Assembly: GCA_016716525.1 (NCBI GenBank)
Contig: JADJWE010000007.1
Location: forward strand, 280,753 to 344,752
Direction: 5' to 3'
Source: Candidatus Flexicrinis affinis
GTDB taxonomy: Bacteria; Chloroflexota; Anaerolineae; Aggregatilineales; Phototrophicaceae
Length of the DNA: 64,000 nt
Shown here: piece after piece, positions 31,235-40,594 of the stretch
How the letters are laid out: each line of letters begins with the position of its first letter
How positions within the stretch are numbered: position 1 is the stretch's first letter
Translations under genes and position numbers: made by a program
The notes under the pieces: generated by a model
The model's input: only the letters and a program-made list of their open reading frames with translations
Told to the model about the DNA's origin: nothing
Databases searched by the model: none

Positions 31235-34099
31235 ATGAGCAACCCACCGGTAGATGTTCAGGCACTTGGTCAAAGCATTTGGGTGGACAACATTCGCCGT
31301 AAATTGCTGCACGACGGCACCTATCAGTCGTACATTGACCAGATGGGCGTCGTCGGCGTGACGTCTAACCCGACTATCTTCCAGAAGGCGATCGGCGGCA
31401 GCGACGACTACGACGCTGACATCGCCGCCAATCCTGAACTCGAGATTGTCGAGTTATATGAGAAGCTGGCGATTGACGATATCCGCACCGCAGCCGATCT
31501 GTTCAAGCCGGTGTTCGACCGCACCGAAGGCCGCGACGGCTACGTTAGCCTCGAGGTTTCGCCGCACCTCGCGAACGACACCGTCGGCACGCTGGCCGAC
31601 GCCAAACGTCTGTTCGCGGAGGTCAACCGGCCCAACGTGATGATCAAGATTCCGGCCACGCCCGCCGGCATCCCGGCTATCGAAGAGGCGATCTACGCCG
31701 GAATCAACATCAACGTCACACTGCTGTTCGCCGTATCGGCGTACGTGCGCGCCGCCGAGGCCTACATACGCGGGCTGGAACGGCGTTTGGCCGAAGGTCT
31801 ACCGGTCAGCGGTATCGCCTCGGTCGCCAGCTTCTTCGTCAGCCGTATCGACACAATGGTCGACAAGATGCTCGACGGCAACGTGCGCGCCGCCCAGGCC
31901 CGCGACCTGGACCGCGTGACGCTCAACAGCAAACTGCTCGGCAAAACGGCCATCGCCAACGCCAAGGCCGCCTACATGGAGTTCCGCCGCCTGTTTGAAG
32001 GCGACCGCTTCAAGCCGCTGCGCGAGGCCGGCGCGTGGGTTCAGCGCCCCTTGTGGGCCTCGACCAGCACCAAGAACCCGGCCTACCCCGACACGATGTA
32101 CGTCGACGCGCTGATCGGCCCGCATACGGTCAACACACTGCCGCCCGATACCTTGGCGGCGTTCGCCGACCACGGTACCGCCAGTGAGACGCTGACCCAA
32201 GACCTCGACAGCGCGCACGACACGCTGAACCAGCTCAAAGAGGCCGGGATCGACTTCAACCAGATCACCCATCAGCTGCTCGAAGATGGTGTCGACTCGT
32301 TCGCCGAGTCGTTCGAGGCGTTGATCCAGCAGCTCGACGCCAAACGCGCAGTGTTGATCAGCGGCGTCATCGGCAGCCAAAACGTAGCGCTGGGCATGTA
32401 TGCCGAAGACTTCCGCGCGATCGTCAAGCAACTCGATCACGAGTTTATCGCCGGCCGCATTTGGAACAAGGACGGCAGTGTCTGGAAGAACCACGCCCCG
32501 ACGATCACCAAGATCGAGAATCGGCTCGGTTGGCTCGACGTCGACAAGACAATCGACCTCGGCCGCCTCAAGTCGTTCCAAAGCAGCGTCAAGGACAAGT
32601 ACACCGGCGCCGTCGTGCTCGGCATGGGAGGCAGCAGCCTCGCGCCTGAAGTACTGGCTACCACGTTCGGGAGTTCGACCGGGTTCCCCAAACTCTACGT
32701 GCTAGACAGCACCAATCCCGACCAGATCGCCGCGCTGGAAGCCAAGCTGGACATGCCCACGACGCTGTTTATCGTGAGCAGCAAGTCCGGCACGACCATC
32801 GAGACGCAGGCATTCTTCAACTACTTCTACTACCGCACCGGGCAGAACGGTAAGCAGTTTGTCGCGATCACCGACCCGGACACCACGCTGGCCGAGGAAG
32901 CGCGTGCCAAAGGCTTCCTCGACGTGTTCGAAAATCCGGCCGACATCGGCGGGCGCTACAGTGCGCTCAGCTACTTCGGACTGGTGCCAGCAGCGGTCAT
33001 CGGCCTCGATCTCGATCGGCTGTGGGGCAGCGCCACCGAAATGATGCGGGCGTGCGGTCCGGGCATCATCATTAATCAGAACCCGGCGGCCTATCTCGGT
33101 GCGCTGATGGGCATTCTTGCGACGAAAGGCCGCGATAAGGTCGCCATCTTCACCAGCCCGAGCATCGCCGCGTTTGGCAGTTGGGCCGAGCAGCTCATCG
33201 CCGAAAGCACCGGCAAGGAAGGCAAGGGTATCGTTCCGGTGGTCGGCTCGACCGTCGGTATGCCGCACGATTACGCTAGCGATCGACTGTTCATCTACAT
33301 CAAGGTGAAAGACGACCCGGCTAATGCTGTGATGGACGCCCAGATCCGTGCACTACGCGAAGCGGGTCACCCGCGCCTGACGCTGGTCGTCAAGGATTGC
33401 TATGCGCTCGGGGGCGAATTCTTCCGTTGGGAATACGCGACCGCCGTAGCCGGGAAGATTCTCGCAGTCAACCCGTTCGACGAACCGAACGTCACTGAAA
33501 GCAAGCAGAATACGGCACGGCTGCTCGAACATTTCAAGGACTACGGCACACTCCCGTCGCCCGTACCGATTGCCGAGAAGCACGGTGTCCATCTGTATGC
33601 CGATCACCATTCGATCGGCATCATCCGCGAGCTGAGCAGCCAGCACAATTTCGATCGTACCGATATGGTACAACTGATCGCGGCGCACTTCGCAGGCACG
33701 ATGGCCGGCGATTACTTCGCCTTGCTCGCCTACCTGCCGACCACGCCGGAAACCGACAAGGCCATGGCGGACGTGCGTCGGCGCCTGCGACACATCACCA
33801 AGCGCGCGGTGACGGGCGGTTACGGGCCGCGCTACCTGCACAGCACCGGACAGCTTCACAAGGGCGGCCCGAACAACGGCGTGTTTGTGCTGCTGACCGC
33901 CGACTACGAGCGCGATCTGGAGATCCCGGACATGCCGTTCAGCTTCTCGACGCTCAATATGGCGCAGGCCAGCGGCGACTTCGAGGCCCTCGATGCCCAT
34001 AAGTGCCGCGCAATTCGCCTGCACCTCGGCAGTCGCGGGGCCGAAGGCTTCGATGTCCTGAACCATGCGCTCGATCTGCTCGAGGAGCGCCGCCGCTAA
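31235..34099 (+). CDS. Bifunctional transaldolase / glucose-6-phosphate isomerase
   Basis: A 954-residue fusion. Residues 1 to about 370 are a transaldolase (VTSNPTIFQKAI; Schiff-base Lys138 in VMIKIPAT; later WASTSTKNPAYPDTMYVDALIG). Residues about 420-954 are a phosphoglucose isomerase (GMGGSSLAPEVL, VLDSTNP, SSKSGTTIETQAF, and the C-terminal part with YADHHSIG and GQLHKGGP). It joins the non-oxidative pentose phosphate pathway to glycolysis at fructose 6-phosphate, the transaldolase product and isomerase substrate. Such fusions are known in Chloroflexota and a few other phyla. AGAGGAGA lies just before the ATG. The long upstream frame overlaps rpiB and is not coding. Confidence 0.96.
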   Translation: MSNPPVDVQALGQSIWVDNIRRKLLHDGTYQSYIDQMGVVGVTSNPTIFQKAIGGSDDYDADIAANPELEIVELYEKLAIDDIRTAADLFKPVFDRTEGRDGYVSLEVSPHLANDTVGTLADAKRLFAEVNRPNVMIKIPATPAGIPAIEEAIYAGININVTLLFAVSAYVRAAEAYIRGLERRLAEGLPVSGIASVASFFVSRIDTMVDKMLDGNVRAAQARDLDRVTLNSKLLGKTAIANAKAAYMEFRRLFEGDRFKPLREAGAWVQRPLWASTSTKNPAYPDTMYVDALIGPHTVNTLPPDTLAAFADHGTASETLTQDLDSAHDTLNQLKEAGIDFNQITHQLLEDGVDSFAESFEALIQQLDAKRAVLISGVIGSQNVALGMYAEDFRAIVKQLDHEFIAGRIWNKDGSVWKNHAPTITKIENRLGWLDVDKTIDLGRLKSFQSSVKDKYTGAVVLGMGGSSLAPEVLATTFGSSTGFPKLYVLDSTNPDQIAALEAKLDMPTTLFIVSSKSGTTIETQAFFNYFYYRTGQNGKQFVAITDPDTTLAEEARAKGFLDVFENPADIGGRYSALSYFGLVPAAVIGLDLDRLWGSATEMMRACGPGIIINQNPAAYLGALMGILATKGRDKVAIFTSPSIAAFGSWAEQLIAESTGKEGKGIVPVVGSTVGMPHDYASDRLFIYIKVKDDPANAVMDAQIRALREAGHPRLTLVVKDCYALGGEFFRWEYATAVAGKILAVNPFDEPNVTESKQNTARLLEHFKDYGTLPSPVPIAEKHGVHLYADHHSIGIIRELSSQHNFDRTDMVQLIAAHFAGTMAGDYFALLAYLPTTPETDKAMADVRRRLRHITKRAVTGGYGPRYLHSTGQLHKGGPNNGVFVLLTADYERDLEIPDMPFSFSTLNMAQASGDFEALDAHKCRAIRLHLGSRGAEGFDVLNHALDLLEERRR

Positions 34100-34163
34100 C
34101 GTGGCAGAGGCGGCGCCTCCGCACCTCCAGCCGAACCGCACCCCCGCCTTCCTTTGCTCGACA

Positions 34164-34188
34164 CCCCCTCTCCAAGTTGGAGAGGGGG
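34164..34188. repeat. Perfect 12-bp hairpin after the tal-pgi gene
   Basis: CCCCCTCTCCAA and its exact complement are separated by a single G, 65 bases after the stop. There is no T-run, so it may be a REP-like stabiliser or a factor-dependent stop rather than a classic terminator. The 187-base gap otherwise holds nothing I recognise. Confidence 0.55.
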
Positions 34189-34285
34189 CCGGGAGGTGAT
34201 GTTGGAATCCAGAGGGCGAAAACCTGTTTGCAGGTCTTGGTGCAGCGCCCCGAACGATATTGGTCATTGATGATTGGAGTGGGTC

Positions 34286-35263
34286 TTGAAAGCAATCTGG
34301 ATTGAGTCGTTGGGCGGCCCGCAGGTCATGCAGGTCATCGACATGCCGATCCCCGACCCCGGCCGCAAAGAGGTACGCATCAAGGTTGAGTCGGTCGGCC
34401 TCAACTACTCTGACATCATGATTCGCGAAGGCCGCTACCTGCAACGCACTGAGCTTCCGCAGGTGCTCGGCCGTGAGCTGGCAGGCGTAGTCGACGCCGT
34501 TGGGCCGGAGGTCACGCGCGTGCAGCCCGGCCAGCGCGTCTACGCGACGATCGGTGCCGGCGCGCTGGCGGAGTACTGCATCGCGCATCAGGGCGCTGTG
34601 TCCCCGCTGCCGGACGCCATGACGTCCGACCTCGCCGTGGCGTTGATCGTTCAAGGTCTGACGGCGTTGCACTGTCTGGACACACACGGCGGCCTGAAAC
34701 CCGGCGAAACGGTGCTGATCCACGCGGCGGCGGGCGGTGTAGGCACACTGGCAATCCAAATGGCGCGGCACTTGGGCGCGGGCAAGATTATCGGCACCGC
34801 ATCCAACGATACCAAGTGCGACACGATCATCGGCCTCGGCGCGGACGCCGTAAACTACGGCGCCGACAATTGGGTCGAGGATGTCCTTCGGCTCACCGAC
34901 GGCCGAGGCGCGGACTTGATTCTTGAGTCGGTCGGCGGCGACGTGTTTTGGCGAAGCTATCGTGACCTGTTGGCATTTGCCGGGCGAATCGTCGTCCTTG
35001 GTATCGCGAGTACCGAGGTCAACGAAATCCGCACCAGTGAAATCCTGCGCCGGAATAAAACGATCGTGGGCTACTTCCTGAGCGAGTACTTCGAAAAGGC
35101 GCGCGACCGGGTAGTACAAGATACAATGCGCGTGCTTGAGATGGTGCTCTCGGGTGCGGTCAAACCGGTCATCGACACGCCTTTTCCGCTTGAAAACGCC
35201 GTCGATGCGTTCAATCACATGCAGAACCGCAAAAACATAGGTAAAGTCATCATCAAACCGTAA
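34286..35263 (+). CDS. Zinc-free quinone oxidoreductase-type MDR protein
   Basis: A 325-residue medium-chain dehydrogenase/reductase of the quinone oxidoreductase (Qor) branch. The GroES-like N-terminal half contains VGLNYSDIMIREGRY and GRELAGVVDAVGPEVTRVQPGQRVYA. The nucleotide fold has HAAAGGVGTLAIQMARHLGA, and GRGADLILESVGGDVF follows. The zinc-binding cysteines of alcohol dehydrogenases are absent, as in Qor. It uses NADPH to reduce quinones or enones. I chose the TTG at 34286 because GGAGTGGG stands at the right distance; a TTG four codons earlier lacks a site. Confidence 0.92.
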   Translation: MKAIWIESLGGPQVMQVIDMPIPDPGRKEVRIKVESVGLNYSDIMIREGRYLQRTELPQVLGRELAGVVDAVGPEVTRVQPGQRVYATIGAGALAEYCIAHQGAVSPLPDAMTSDLAVALIVQGLTALHCLDTHGGLKPGETVLIHAAAGGVGTLAIQMARHLGAGKIIGTASNDTKCDTIIGLGADAVNYGADNWVEDVLRLTDGRGADLILESVGGDVFWRSYRDLLAFAGRIVVLGIASTEVNEIRTSEILRRNKTIVGYFLSEYFEKARDRVVQDTMRVLEMVLSGAVKPVIDTPFPLENAVDAFNHMQNRKNIGKVIIKP

Positions 35264-35294
35264 CGGGCATGCGCTTACCTAGGGGGATGTGGAC

Positions 35295-35612
35295 ATGAGA
35301 AAAAGAGAACGCCGCTACATTTTTCTACGCCTCGTGGCACTGCTGCTGATTATCCTCGGAATCGTGGCGGCTCTGGCCGGCATCTTCTTCGGATCGGTGC
35401 TGATCATTCGGCCCAGCCTGCTCCTAGGCGATCTGGCAGACGCATCCCTGCGTAATACCTACACGCTGACCGGCGCGCTTGTCATCATTGGGGGTCTGGT
35501 CGGTGGCTTGGTGTTGGCGGCGATGGGCCAGTTCTATCAGGTGATGCTCGAACTCCTCGCCGCTAACCGGACGCAGGGCAAGGCGCTCACCTACATGGCG
35601 AAGAACCAGTAG
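35295..35612 (+). CDS. Uncharacterised two-helix membrane protein
   Basis: A 105-residue protein with a basic N terminus (RKRERRYIFLR) and two hydrophobic helices (LVALLLIILGIVAALAGIFFGSVLII; LTGALVIIGGLVGGLVLAAMG), then an amphipathic C-terminal helix (FYQVMLELLAANR). The topology suggests both termini inside. It lies 31 bases after the oxidoreductase gene and 24 bases before the UPF0173 gene, probably in one operon. I recognise no family. The ATG at 35295 is used; a GTG two codons upstream is possible. Confidence 0.65.
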   Translation: MRKRERRYIFLRLVALLLIILGIVAALAGIFFGSVLIIRPSLLLGDLADASLRNTYTLTGALVIIGGLVGGLVLAAMGQFYQVMLELLAANRTQGKALTYMAKNQ

Positions 35613-35636
35613 ATCAGTTAGCAGGAGCAAGACAAA

Positions 35637-36335
35637 ATGACTGCCATTTCGTTCACGTGGCTGGGCCACTCCACGTTTCTCTTTGATTTCGATGGCCACA
35701 AACTACTCGTCGACCCGTTTTTGACTGGCAATCCTGCAGCCCCGACATCAGCATCCGAGCTACCAGCCGACCTGATCGTCGTCAGTCACGGCCACGGCGA
35801 TCACGTGACCGATGTCGTCTCGATCGCCAATCGTACCGGGGCCAAAGTCCTCAGCAACGTCGAGGTTGGCGGGTGGTTCGACAAGCATGGGCTGAACAAA
35901 GGGCATTCGGTCGGCATGAACACCGGTGGCACGTTCGACGCCGGATTCGTCAAGGTGACCTTCGTGCAGGCGTTTCACTCATCCAGCATGCCCGATGGGA
36001 GCTACGGCGGAAACCCGCAGGGTTTTGTGTTGACCGCGCCCGATGGACGCCGCCTGTACTACTCCGGCGACACCGCGCTGTTCGGCGATATGGCGCTGTT
36101 CGGCGAAGACGGCCTCGCCGCGGCTTTCCTGTGTATCGGCGACCACTATACGATGGGTGTTCGTGACTCGGTACGGGCCACCAAGCTGCTCGCGCCCAAG
36201 TTCGTCGTGCCGATGCACTACAACACCTTCCCCACCATCGCGCAGGACGGCGATGCGTGGGCGGCTGAGATCAGGGCAAACACTGACGCGACGCCAATTG
36301 TCCTCAAGCCGGGCGAGAGTCACACGCTGGCCTAA
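35637..36335 (+). CDS. UPF0173 metal-dependent hydrolase (MBL fold, UlaG-like)
   Basis: A 232-residue cytoplasmic metallo-beta-lactamase-fold hydrolase of the UPF0173 family. The start ISFTWLGHSTFLFDFDGHKLLVDPF is diagnostic, with the metal motif SHGHGDHVTD, then FHSSS, YYSGDTALFGDM and a C-terminal VPMHYNTFP. Relatives include L-ascorbate-6-phosphate lactonase, but most members have no assigned substrate. The stop directly abuts the start of the next gene (TAA then ATG), so translation may be coupled to the glycosyltransferase operon. Confidence 0.93.
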   Translation: MTAISFTWLGHSTFLFDFDGHKLLVDPFLTGNPAAPTSASELPADLIVVSHGHGDHVTDVVSIANRTGAKVLSNVEVGGWFDKHGLNKGHSVGMNTGGTFDAGFVKVTFVQAFHSSSMPDGSYGGNPQGFVLTAPDGRRLYYSGDTALFGDMALFGEDGLAAAFLCIGDHYTMGVRDSVRATKLLAPKFVVPMHYNTFPTIAQDGDAWAAEIRANTDATPIVLKPGESHTLA

Positions 36336-38648
36336 ATGAGCGCATCGCGCCTCAACGCCCCCTCACTGCGGACTGCCGAGGGGGCGTTTGCACGCTTTGA
36401 ACAGCCGCTTGCGGCGAAAGTTGTAGCGGTTACGATCCTCGCGCTGTTCGTTTTGCTTGCGCTGAGCAGCGCGGTGGCGGTTCCGCTATTCGAAGCGTCC
36501 GACGAGGCCGCGCACTTCCTGTATGTCCACGCGCTTGCCGAGACCGGCGCGCTGCCGATCATCCCCTCGCGCGACGACCTCAATGCCGCGGCGGCCGCCG
36601 GGGACGTCGTCTCGCAGTGGTCGGTCGAGTCGCATCAGCCGCCGCTGTACTACACACTTGCCGCCGTGCTAATCGCCGCCACCGATCGCTCGGACATCGC
36701 CAGCCTGCTGCGCTCCAACGATCTCGTGTTTACGTGGGGGCTGCGGGCCGAAAACCACAACCAGTGGCTGCACGCACCGGGTATCACGCCCGACAAGACC
36801 GTCCGTGCGGTGTGGATCGCGCGGTTGTTCAGCCTCGCGCTCGCTTGCGGAACGCTGTGGTGCATCTATCGCACGGCGCACCTTGCTACAGGTTCGTCGG
36901 CAGTCGCTCTTGCGTCGATGCTGACGACCGCCAGCATCCCGACCTTCGCCGCTATCAGCGCCAGCGTCAACAACGACAACCTCGTCACGCTTTTGAGCGC
37001 GGCGGCGGTGTGGTGGACGCTGCGCATGCTGCGCTTCGGCCTACGCCGCTACGATTGGGCGGTGATCGCGCTGCTCATGTCGGCCATTGCGCTGACCAAG
37101 TTCACGGGCCTGGCAGTCGGCGTGGTCGTAGTCGCGGGGCTAGCATTTACGCTGCGACGCGGCACGATCACACGCGTGCAGGCCGTAATCGTGGTCGCGG
37201 CCATCGGCGGGGCGCTGGCGCTCAACGCCGGGTGGTGGTACCTGCGCAACCTCGAGCTGTACGGTGATCCGCTGGCGCTGGACGCCACGGCGGCGCTGTG
37301 GGGCCGCGCGTTCGCGGTCGAGAGGGAGTCGGGCGGGCTGATCGCGGAGACGCCGCGCATCTGGCAGTCGTTCTGGCTGATGATCGGGCATCTGCATCAG
37401 CCGGTCTACGGGCCGACATGGCTGTACCTCACGGTGTTTGGGCTGATGGGCCTCGCATTCCTGGGTTGGATCACCCACCTCCTTTCCTATACGCGGATTG
37501 CCGAGCCATCCGATGCACTGCGAGCACTTGTCCGCGATTGGACCTCGCCTCCGGTACTGCCCGTCCTGCTGCTCGCGGCGGTGCTGCCGATGGCGATGCT
37601 GGTGGTCGGCACCGGCTCGGTCGACATCTCGTATGGCCGGCTGTTGTTCCCCGGCTTGGTCGGTATGATCCCGCTGCTGGCATTGGGCTGGCGCGGGATC
37701 TTCGGCCGTTACGCGGTGCTGCTGACGCTGCCTCTGCTGGCGATGACCGCGCTGATGCCATATACCGTGATCCGTACGGCTTACCCTCGAATCGAATCCG
37801 TCGATGCTGTGCCTGCCAGCGCCGTTCCGTTGGGCATAACGGTCGAAGGCGGCAACCTGACCCTGCTCGGCTACGATCCGCTGCCGCGCACCATCGCGCG
37901 CGACGACGCTCCGTCGCTGACGCTGTACCTGACCGGCAGCGACGCGCGCAACCCGGCATTGACCGTCGCGTGGCTCAGCCCGCGCGGGGCGCAGAACCTC
38001 GGCCAGATCACCGTGTATCCCGGCATGGCGCCGACCGATGCGCTCGTAGACGGCGTGATCTATCGCGCCGACGTACCGACCGCGCCGCTGCTTTCGGACT
38101 GTGCAGGGTGTGACATCGGCACGGGCTTGCTTCGGCTTGAACTGAAATGGCAGACCGACGGCCTGACGACACTTCCGACGGTCGATGCCACCGGCACGGC
38201 GCGTCCGCTATTGATCGACGCCGGGGTACACGTCAGCACGGCGCCGCTGCCTGCGACCGTCCCGGCACCGGCCGATTTCGGCGGTGTCGTGTCGCTCGAC
38301 GGGGCGCTACTGCACCGGACGGACGACACGCTGGACGTCTCGCTTGTGTGGCGCATCGAGTCCGCCCCGCCGCCGGACTTGACCGCAACAGTCCAGATCT
38401 TCGACGCGGACGGTGTATTCCTCACCAATGCCGACGGCGAGATCGACGGATATCCGGCGCGTGTGTGGATCCCCGGCTCGATCGTCTACGACGCGCGCAC
38501 CGTCGCACTGCCTGCCGACCTGCCGCCGGGGCAGTACACGGTGGCGGTCGGGTGGTACACGCGCGGCGACCTCGCGCGACTGCCGGCTACCGCCGACTCT
38601 GTGCGCGACAACCTCGCCGTGATCGGGACGTTCGAGGTACGACCATGA
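36336..38648 (+). CDS. GT-C-type membrane glycosyltransferase with beta-rich C-terminal domain, copy A
   Basis: A 770-residue integral membrane protein with about 11 helices over residues 30-480. The first outer loop holds PLFEASDEAAHFLYVHAL, the acidic signature of lipid-carrier-dependent (GT-C, PMT/ArnT-type) glycosyltransferases. Residues about 500-770 form an extracytoplasmic beta-sandwich-like region with LLGYDPLPRTI, TLYLTGSD and LPADLPPGQYTVAVGWYTRGD. It should transfer a sugar from a polyprenyl phosphate donor outside the membrane; the acceptor is unknown. Its TGA overlaps the next ATG (ATGA), so the second enzyme is translationally coupled. Confidence 0.85.
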   Translation: MSASRLNAPSLRTAEGAFARFEQPLAAKVVAVTILALFVLLALSSAVAVPLFEASDEAAHFLYVHALAETGALPIIPSRDDLNAAAAAGDVVSQWSVESHQPPLYYTLAAVLIAATDRSDIASLLRSNDLVFTWGLRAENHNQWLHAPGITPDKTVRAVWIARLFSLALACGTLWCIYRTAHLATGSSAVALASMLTTASIPTFAAISASVNNDNLVTLLSAAAVWWTLRMLRFGLRRYDWAVIALLMSAIALTKFTGLAVGVVVVAGLAFTLRRGTITRVQAVIVVAAIGGALALNAGWWYLRNLELYGDPLALDATAALWGRAFAVERESGGLIAETPRIWQSFWLMIGHLHQPVYGPTWLYLTVFGLMGLAFLGWITHLLSYTRIAEPSDALRALVRDWTSPPVLPVLLLAAVLPMAMLVVGTGSVDISYGRLLFPGLVGMIPLLALGWRGIFGRYAVLLTLPLLAMTALMPYTVIRTAYPRIESVDAVPASAVPLGITVEGGNLTLLGYDPLPRTIARDDAPSLTLYLTGSDARNPALTVAWLSPRGAQNLGQITVYPGMAPTDALVDGVIYRADVPTAPLLSDCAGCDIGTGLLRLELKWQTDGLTTLPTVDATGTARPLLIDAGVHVSTAPLPATVPAPADFGGVVSLDGALLHRTDDTLDVSLVWRIESAPPPDLTATVQIFDADGVFLTNADGEIDGYPARVWIPGSIVYDARTVALPADLPPGQYTVAVGWYTRGDLARLPATADSVRDNLAVIGTFEVRP

Positions 38649-40594
38649 CCCTCCACCAACGCCTCGTCCTCGTGATTGCCGTCGGGCTGATTCTGCTCGC
38701 GGCAGGCGTCCGCTTCAGCGAGCTCGGCGCGCAGTCGCTGTGGAACGACGAAGGCAACAGTTACGGTCAATCGCTGCGTTCGCCTGCCGACATCGCGATC
38801 AACGCGGCTGCCGATATCCATCCCCCCGGCTACTATTGGCTGTTGGCCGGATGGCGCGTGCTAACTGGTGACAGCGAGTTCGCGCTGCGGTCGCTCTCGG
38901 CGCTGGCGAGCGTGTTGAGCACGGTGATGGCATACGCGCTCGGCAAGCGGCTGTACGGCGACACCGCCGGCCTTGCCGCGCTGGCTGTCGTCGCGGTGAA
39001 CACGTTTAGCATCACGTATGCCCAGGAAGCGCGCATGTACGCGCTGCTCGCGCTGTTTGCCGCCGCGTCGACATGGGCGCTGATCGACGTCCTTACCGCG
39101 CCGCGCTGGCGTGGCGCGGTCGCGCTGGCCCTGACGACCGCTGGCGGTCTGTACACCAACTATGCCTTTGCCGGCGTACTGGCGACTCACGCTGTCTTCG
39201 GCCTGCTGTGGCTGGCGTGGGCGCTGTGGCACGGACACCGGACCGGCCGGGTCGTCTCGCGTGTCGCTGTCGGCTACGGAGTCGCAATCCTGTTGTACCT
39301 GCCGTGGCTGCGCATCGCCATGACCCAGATCGCCAACTGGGGCAGCACGGGCGATCCGGTGCCGCTCAGCGAAGCGCTGCCGGTCGCCTTCGGGTGGCTG
39401 ACAGTCGGGCCGACGTATGCGACGGTCGGCGTGTCGGTCGGCGTAGTACTGCTGATGGCGCTCGGCCTGTATCACGTGCGGTCGCCCGCGTCCGACTCGC
39501 CTCCGCCGATCCCGCGCGCCCTGAAACTGGCACTGCCACCGCTGTGGGTCGTGCTGACAGTCGCCGGCTTTCTGGCGCTTGACCTGTTCCGGCCTGCCAA
39601 CCTCAAGTTTCTGCTGCCAGCACAGATCGCGATGGCGCTGTGGATGGGGCGCGGCGCGTGGGTATTGTGGCACTTTCCGGCTACCCGTGACGACCCGCGC
39701 ATCCAACGGCTCACGCGCGGCGTCGCCGTCCTGACCGTCTTCGCTATCGTGTGGGGCGCGCGCGGTGGCATCGGCGCGCTGCACACCGACCCGCAGTTTC
39801 AGCGTGACGACTACCGCGGGATCGCGCAGACCATCGCGGCAGACGGTCAGCCGAACGCCGCCGTCATCCTCAACGCGCCGGGCCAGATCGAAGTGTTCGG
39901 CTACTACGCGGCACGTTTCGGCCCGGGGTGGGAGCTGGTGCCGCTGCCGATTGGCCTGACGGTCGATGTGCAGGCGACACAGGACGCCGTGCGCGACCTG
40001 ATCGCACGCCACGACCGCATCTATGCCGTATTGTGGGGTACCGACGAGCGCGACCCGCAGGCCGTGGTCGAGACCATGCTGAATACCGAAGCCTTCCCGA
40101 TCGACGAGCGCTGGTTCGGCAGCGTGCGGCTCGCCCGTTACGTCACGCCGCAGCAGACGGGCCAAGCGCTCGACGTCGACGGCGTGTTCGCGTTCCCCGG
40201 CGGGCAGATCGCGCTGGCGTCGGCAGCGATCAGCGCGACCGACGTCGAACCCGGAGACGTGCTCAACCTCATGCTCGAATTTAGCGCCGACGCGGTCCCG
40301 CCAGCCAACTACAAGATCACCGTACAGCTACTCGATGCCAGCGGGGTATTGGTGGCGCAGCGCGACGCCGAGCCGGTCGCATATCAGCGCCCGACGACCA
40401 CATGGACGCCCGGCGAGATCATCGTCGACCGCCACGCGCTGTTGATTCCGAACGATTTAACGCCGGCTCAGTATCGGCTTATGATCGGCTTCTACAATCC
40501 AGAGTATCCCGGCGAGCGACTCCCCGTCAACCCAGACGGCGACCTGCTCCTGCTTGCCGACATCAGCGTGTGCGACAGGGGAACAGACCCATGA
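38645..40594 (+). CDS. GT39-type membrane glycosyltransferase with beta-rich C-terminal domain, copy B
   Basis: A 649-residue membrane enzyme of the dolichyl-phosphate-mannose-protein mannosyltransferase type. Its first loop has SLWNDEGNSYGQSL and its second ADIHPPGYYWLLAGW, the usual acidic and HPP signatures, and QEARMYALLALFAA follows. About 10 helices precede an outer region (FGYYAARFGPGWELVPLP) and a C-terminal beta domain (DVLNLMLEFS, DLTPAQYRLMIGFYNPE) related to the tail of the upstream gene. The start was set at the ATGA overlap. The two enzymes may act one after the other on the same glycoconjugate. Confidence 0.88.
   Translation: MTLHQRLVLVIAVGLILLAAGVRFSELGAQSLWNDEGNSYGQSLRSPADIAINAAADIHPPGYYWLLAGWRVLTGDSEFALRSLSALASVLSTVMAYALGKRLYGDTAGLAALAVVAVNTFSITYAQEARMYALLALFAAASTWALIDVLTAPRWRGAVALALTTAGGLYTNYAFAGVLATHAVFGLLWLAWALWHGHRTGRVVSRVAVGYGVAILLYLPWLRIAMTQIANWGSTGDPVPLSEALPVAFGWLTVGPTYATVGVSVGVVLLMALGLYHVRSPASDSPPPIPRALKLALPPLWVVLTVAGFLALDLFRPANLKFLLPAQIAMALWMGRGAWVLWHFPATRDDPRIQRLTRGVAVLTVFAIVWGARGGIGALHTDPQFQRDDYRGIAQTIAADGQPNAAVILNAPGQIEVFGYYAARFGPGWELVPLPIGLTVDVQATQDAVRDLIARHDRIYAVLWGTDERDPQAVVETMLNTEAFPIDERWFGSVRLARYVTPQQTGQALDVDGVFAFPGGQIALASAAISATDVEPGDVLNLMLEFSADAVPPANYKITVQLLDASGVLVAQRDAEPVAYQRPTTTWTPGEIIVDRHALLIPNDLTPAQYRLMIGFYNPEYPGERLPVNPDGDLLLLADISVCDRGTDP

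Noticed and set aside
33353..35218. 621-codon minus-strand frame over the tal-pgi end and the oxidoreductase
   Set aside because: It spans two unrelated plus-strand genes and a gap, and its translation shows no family motif.
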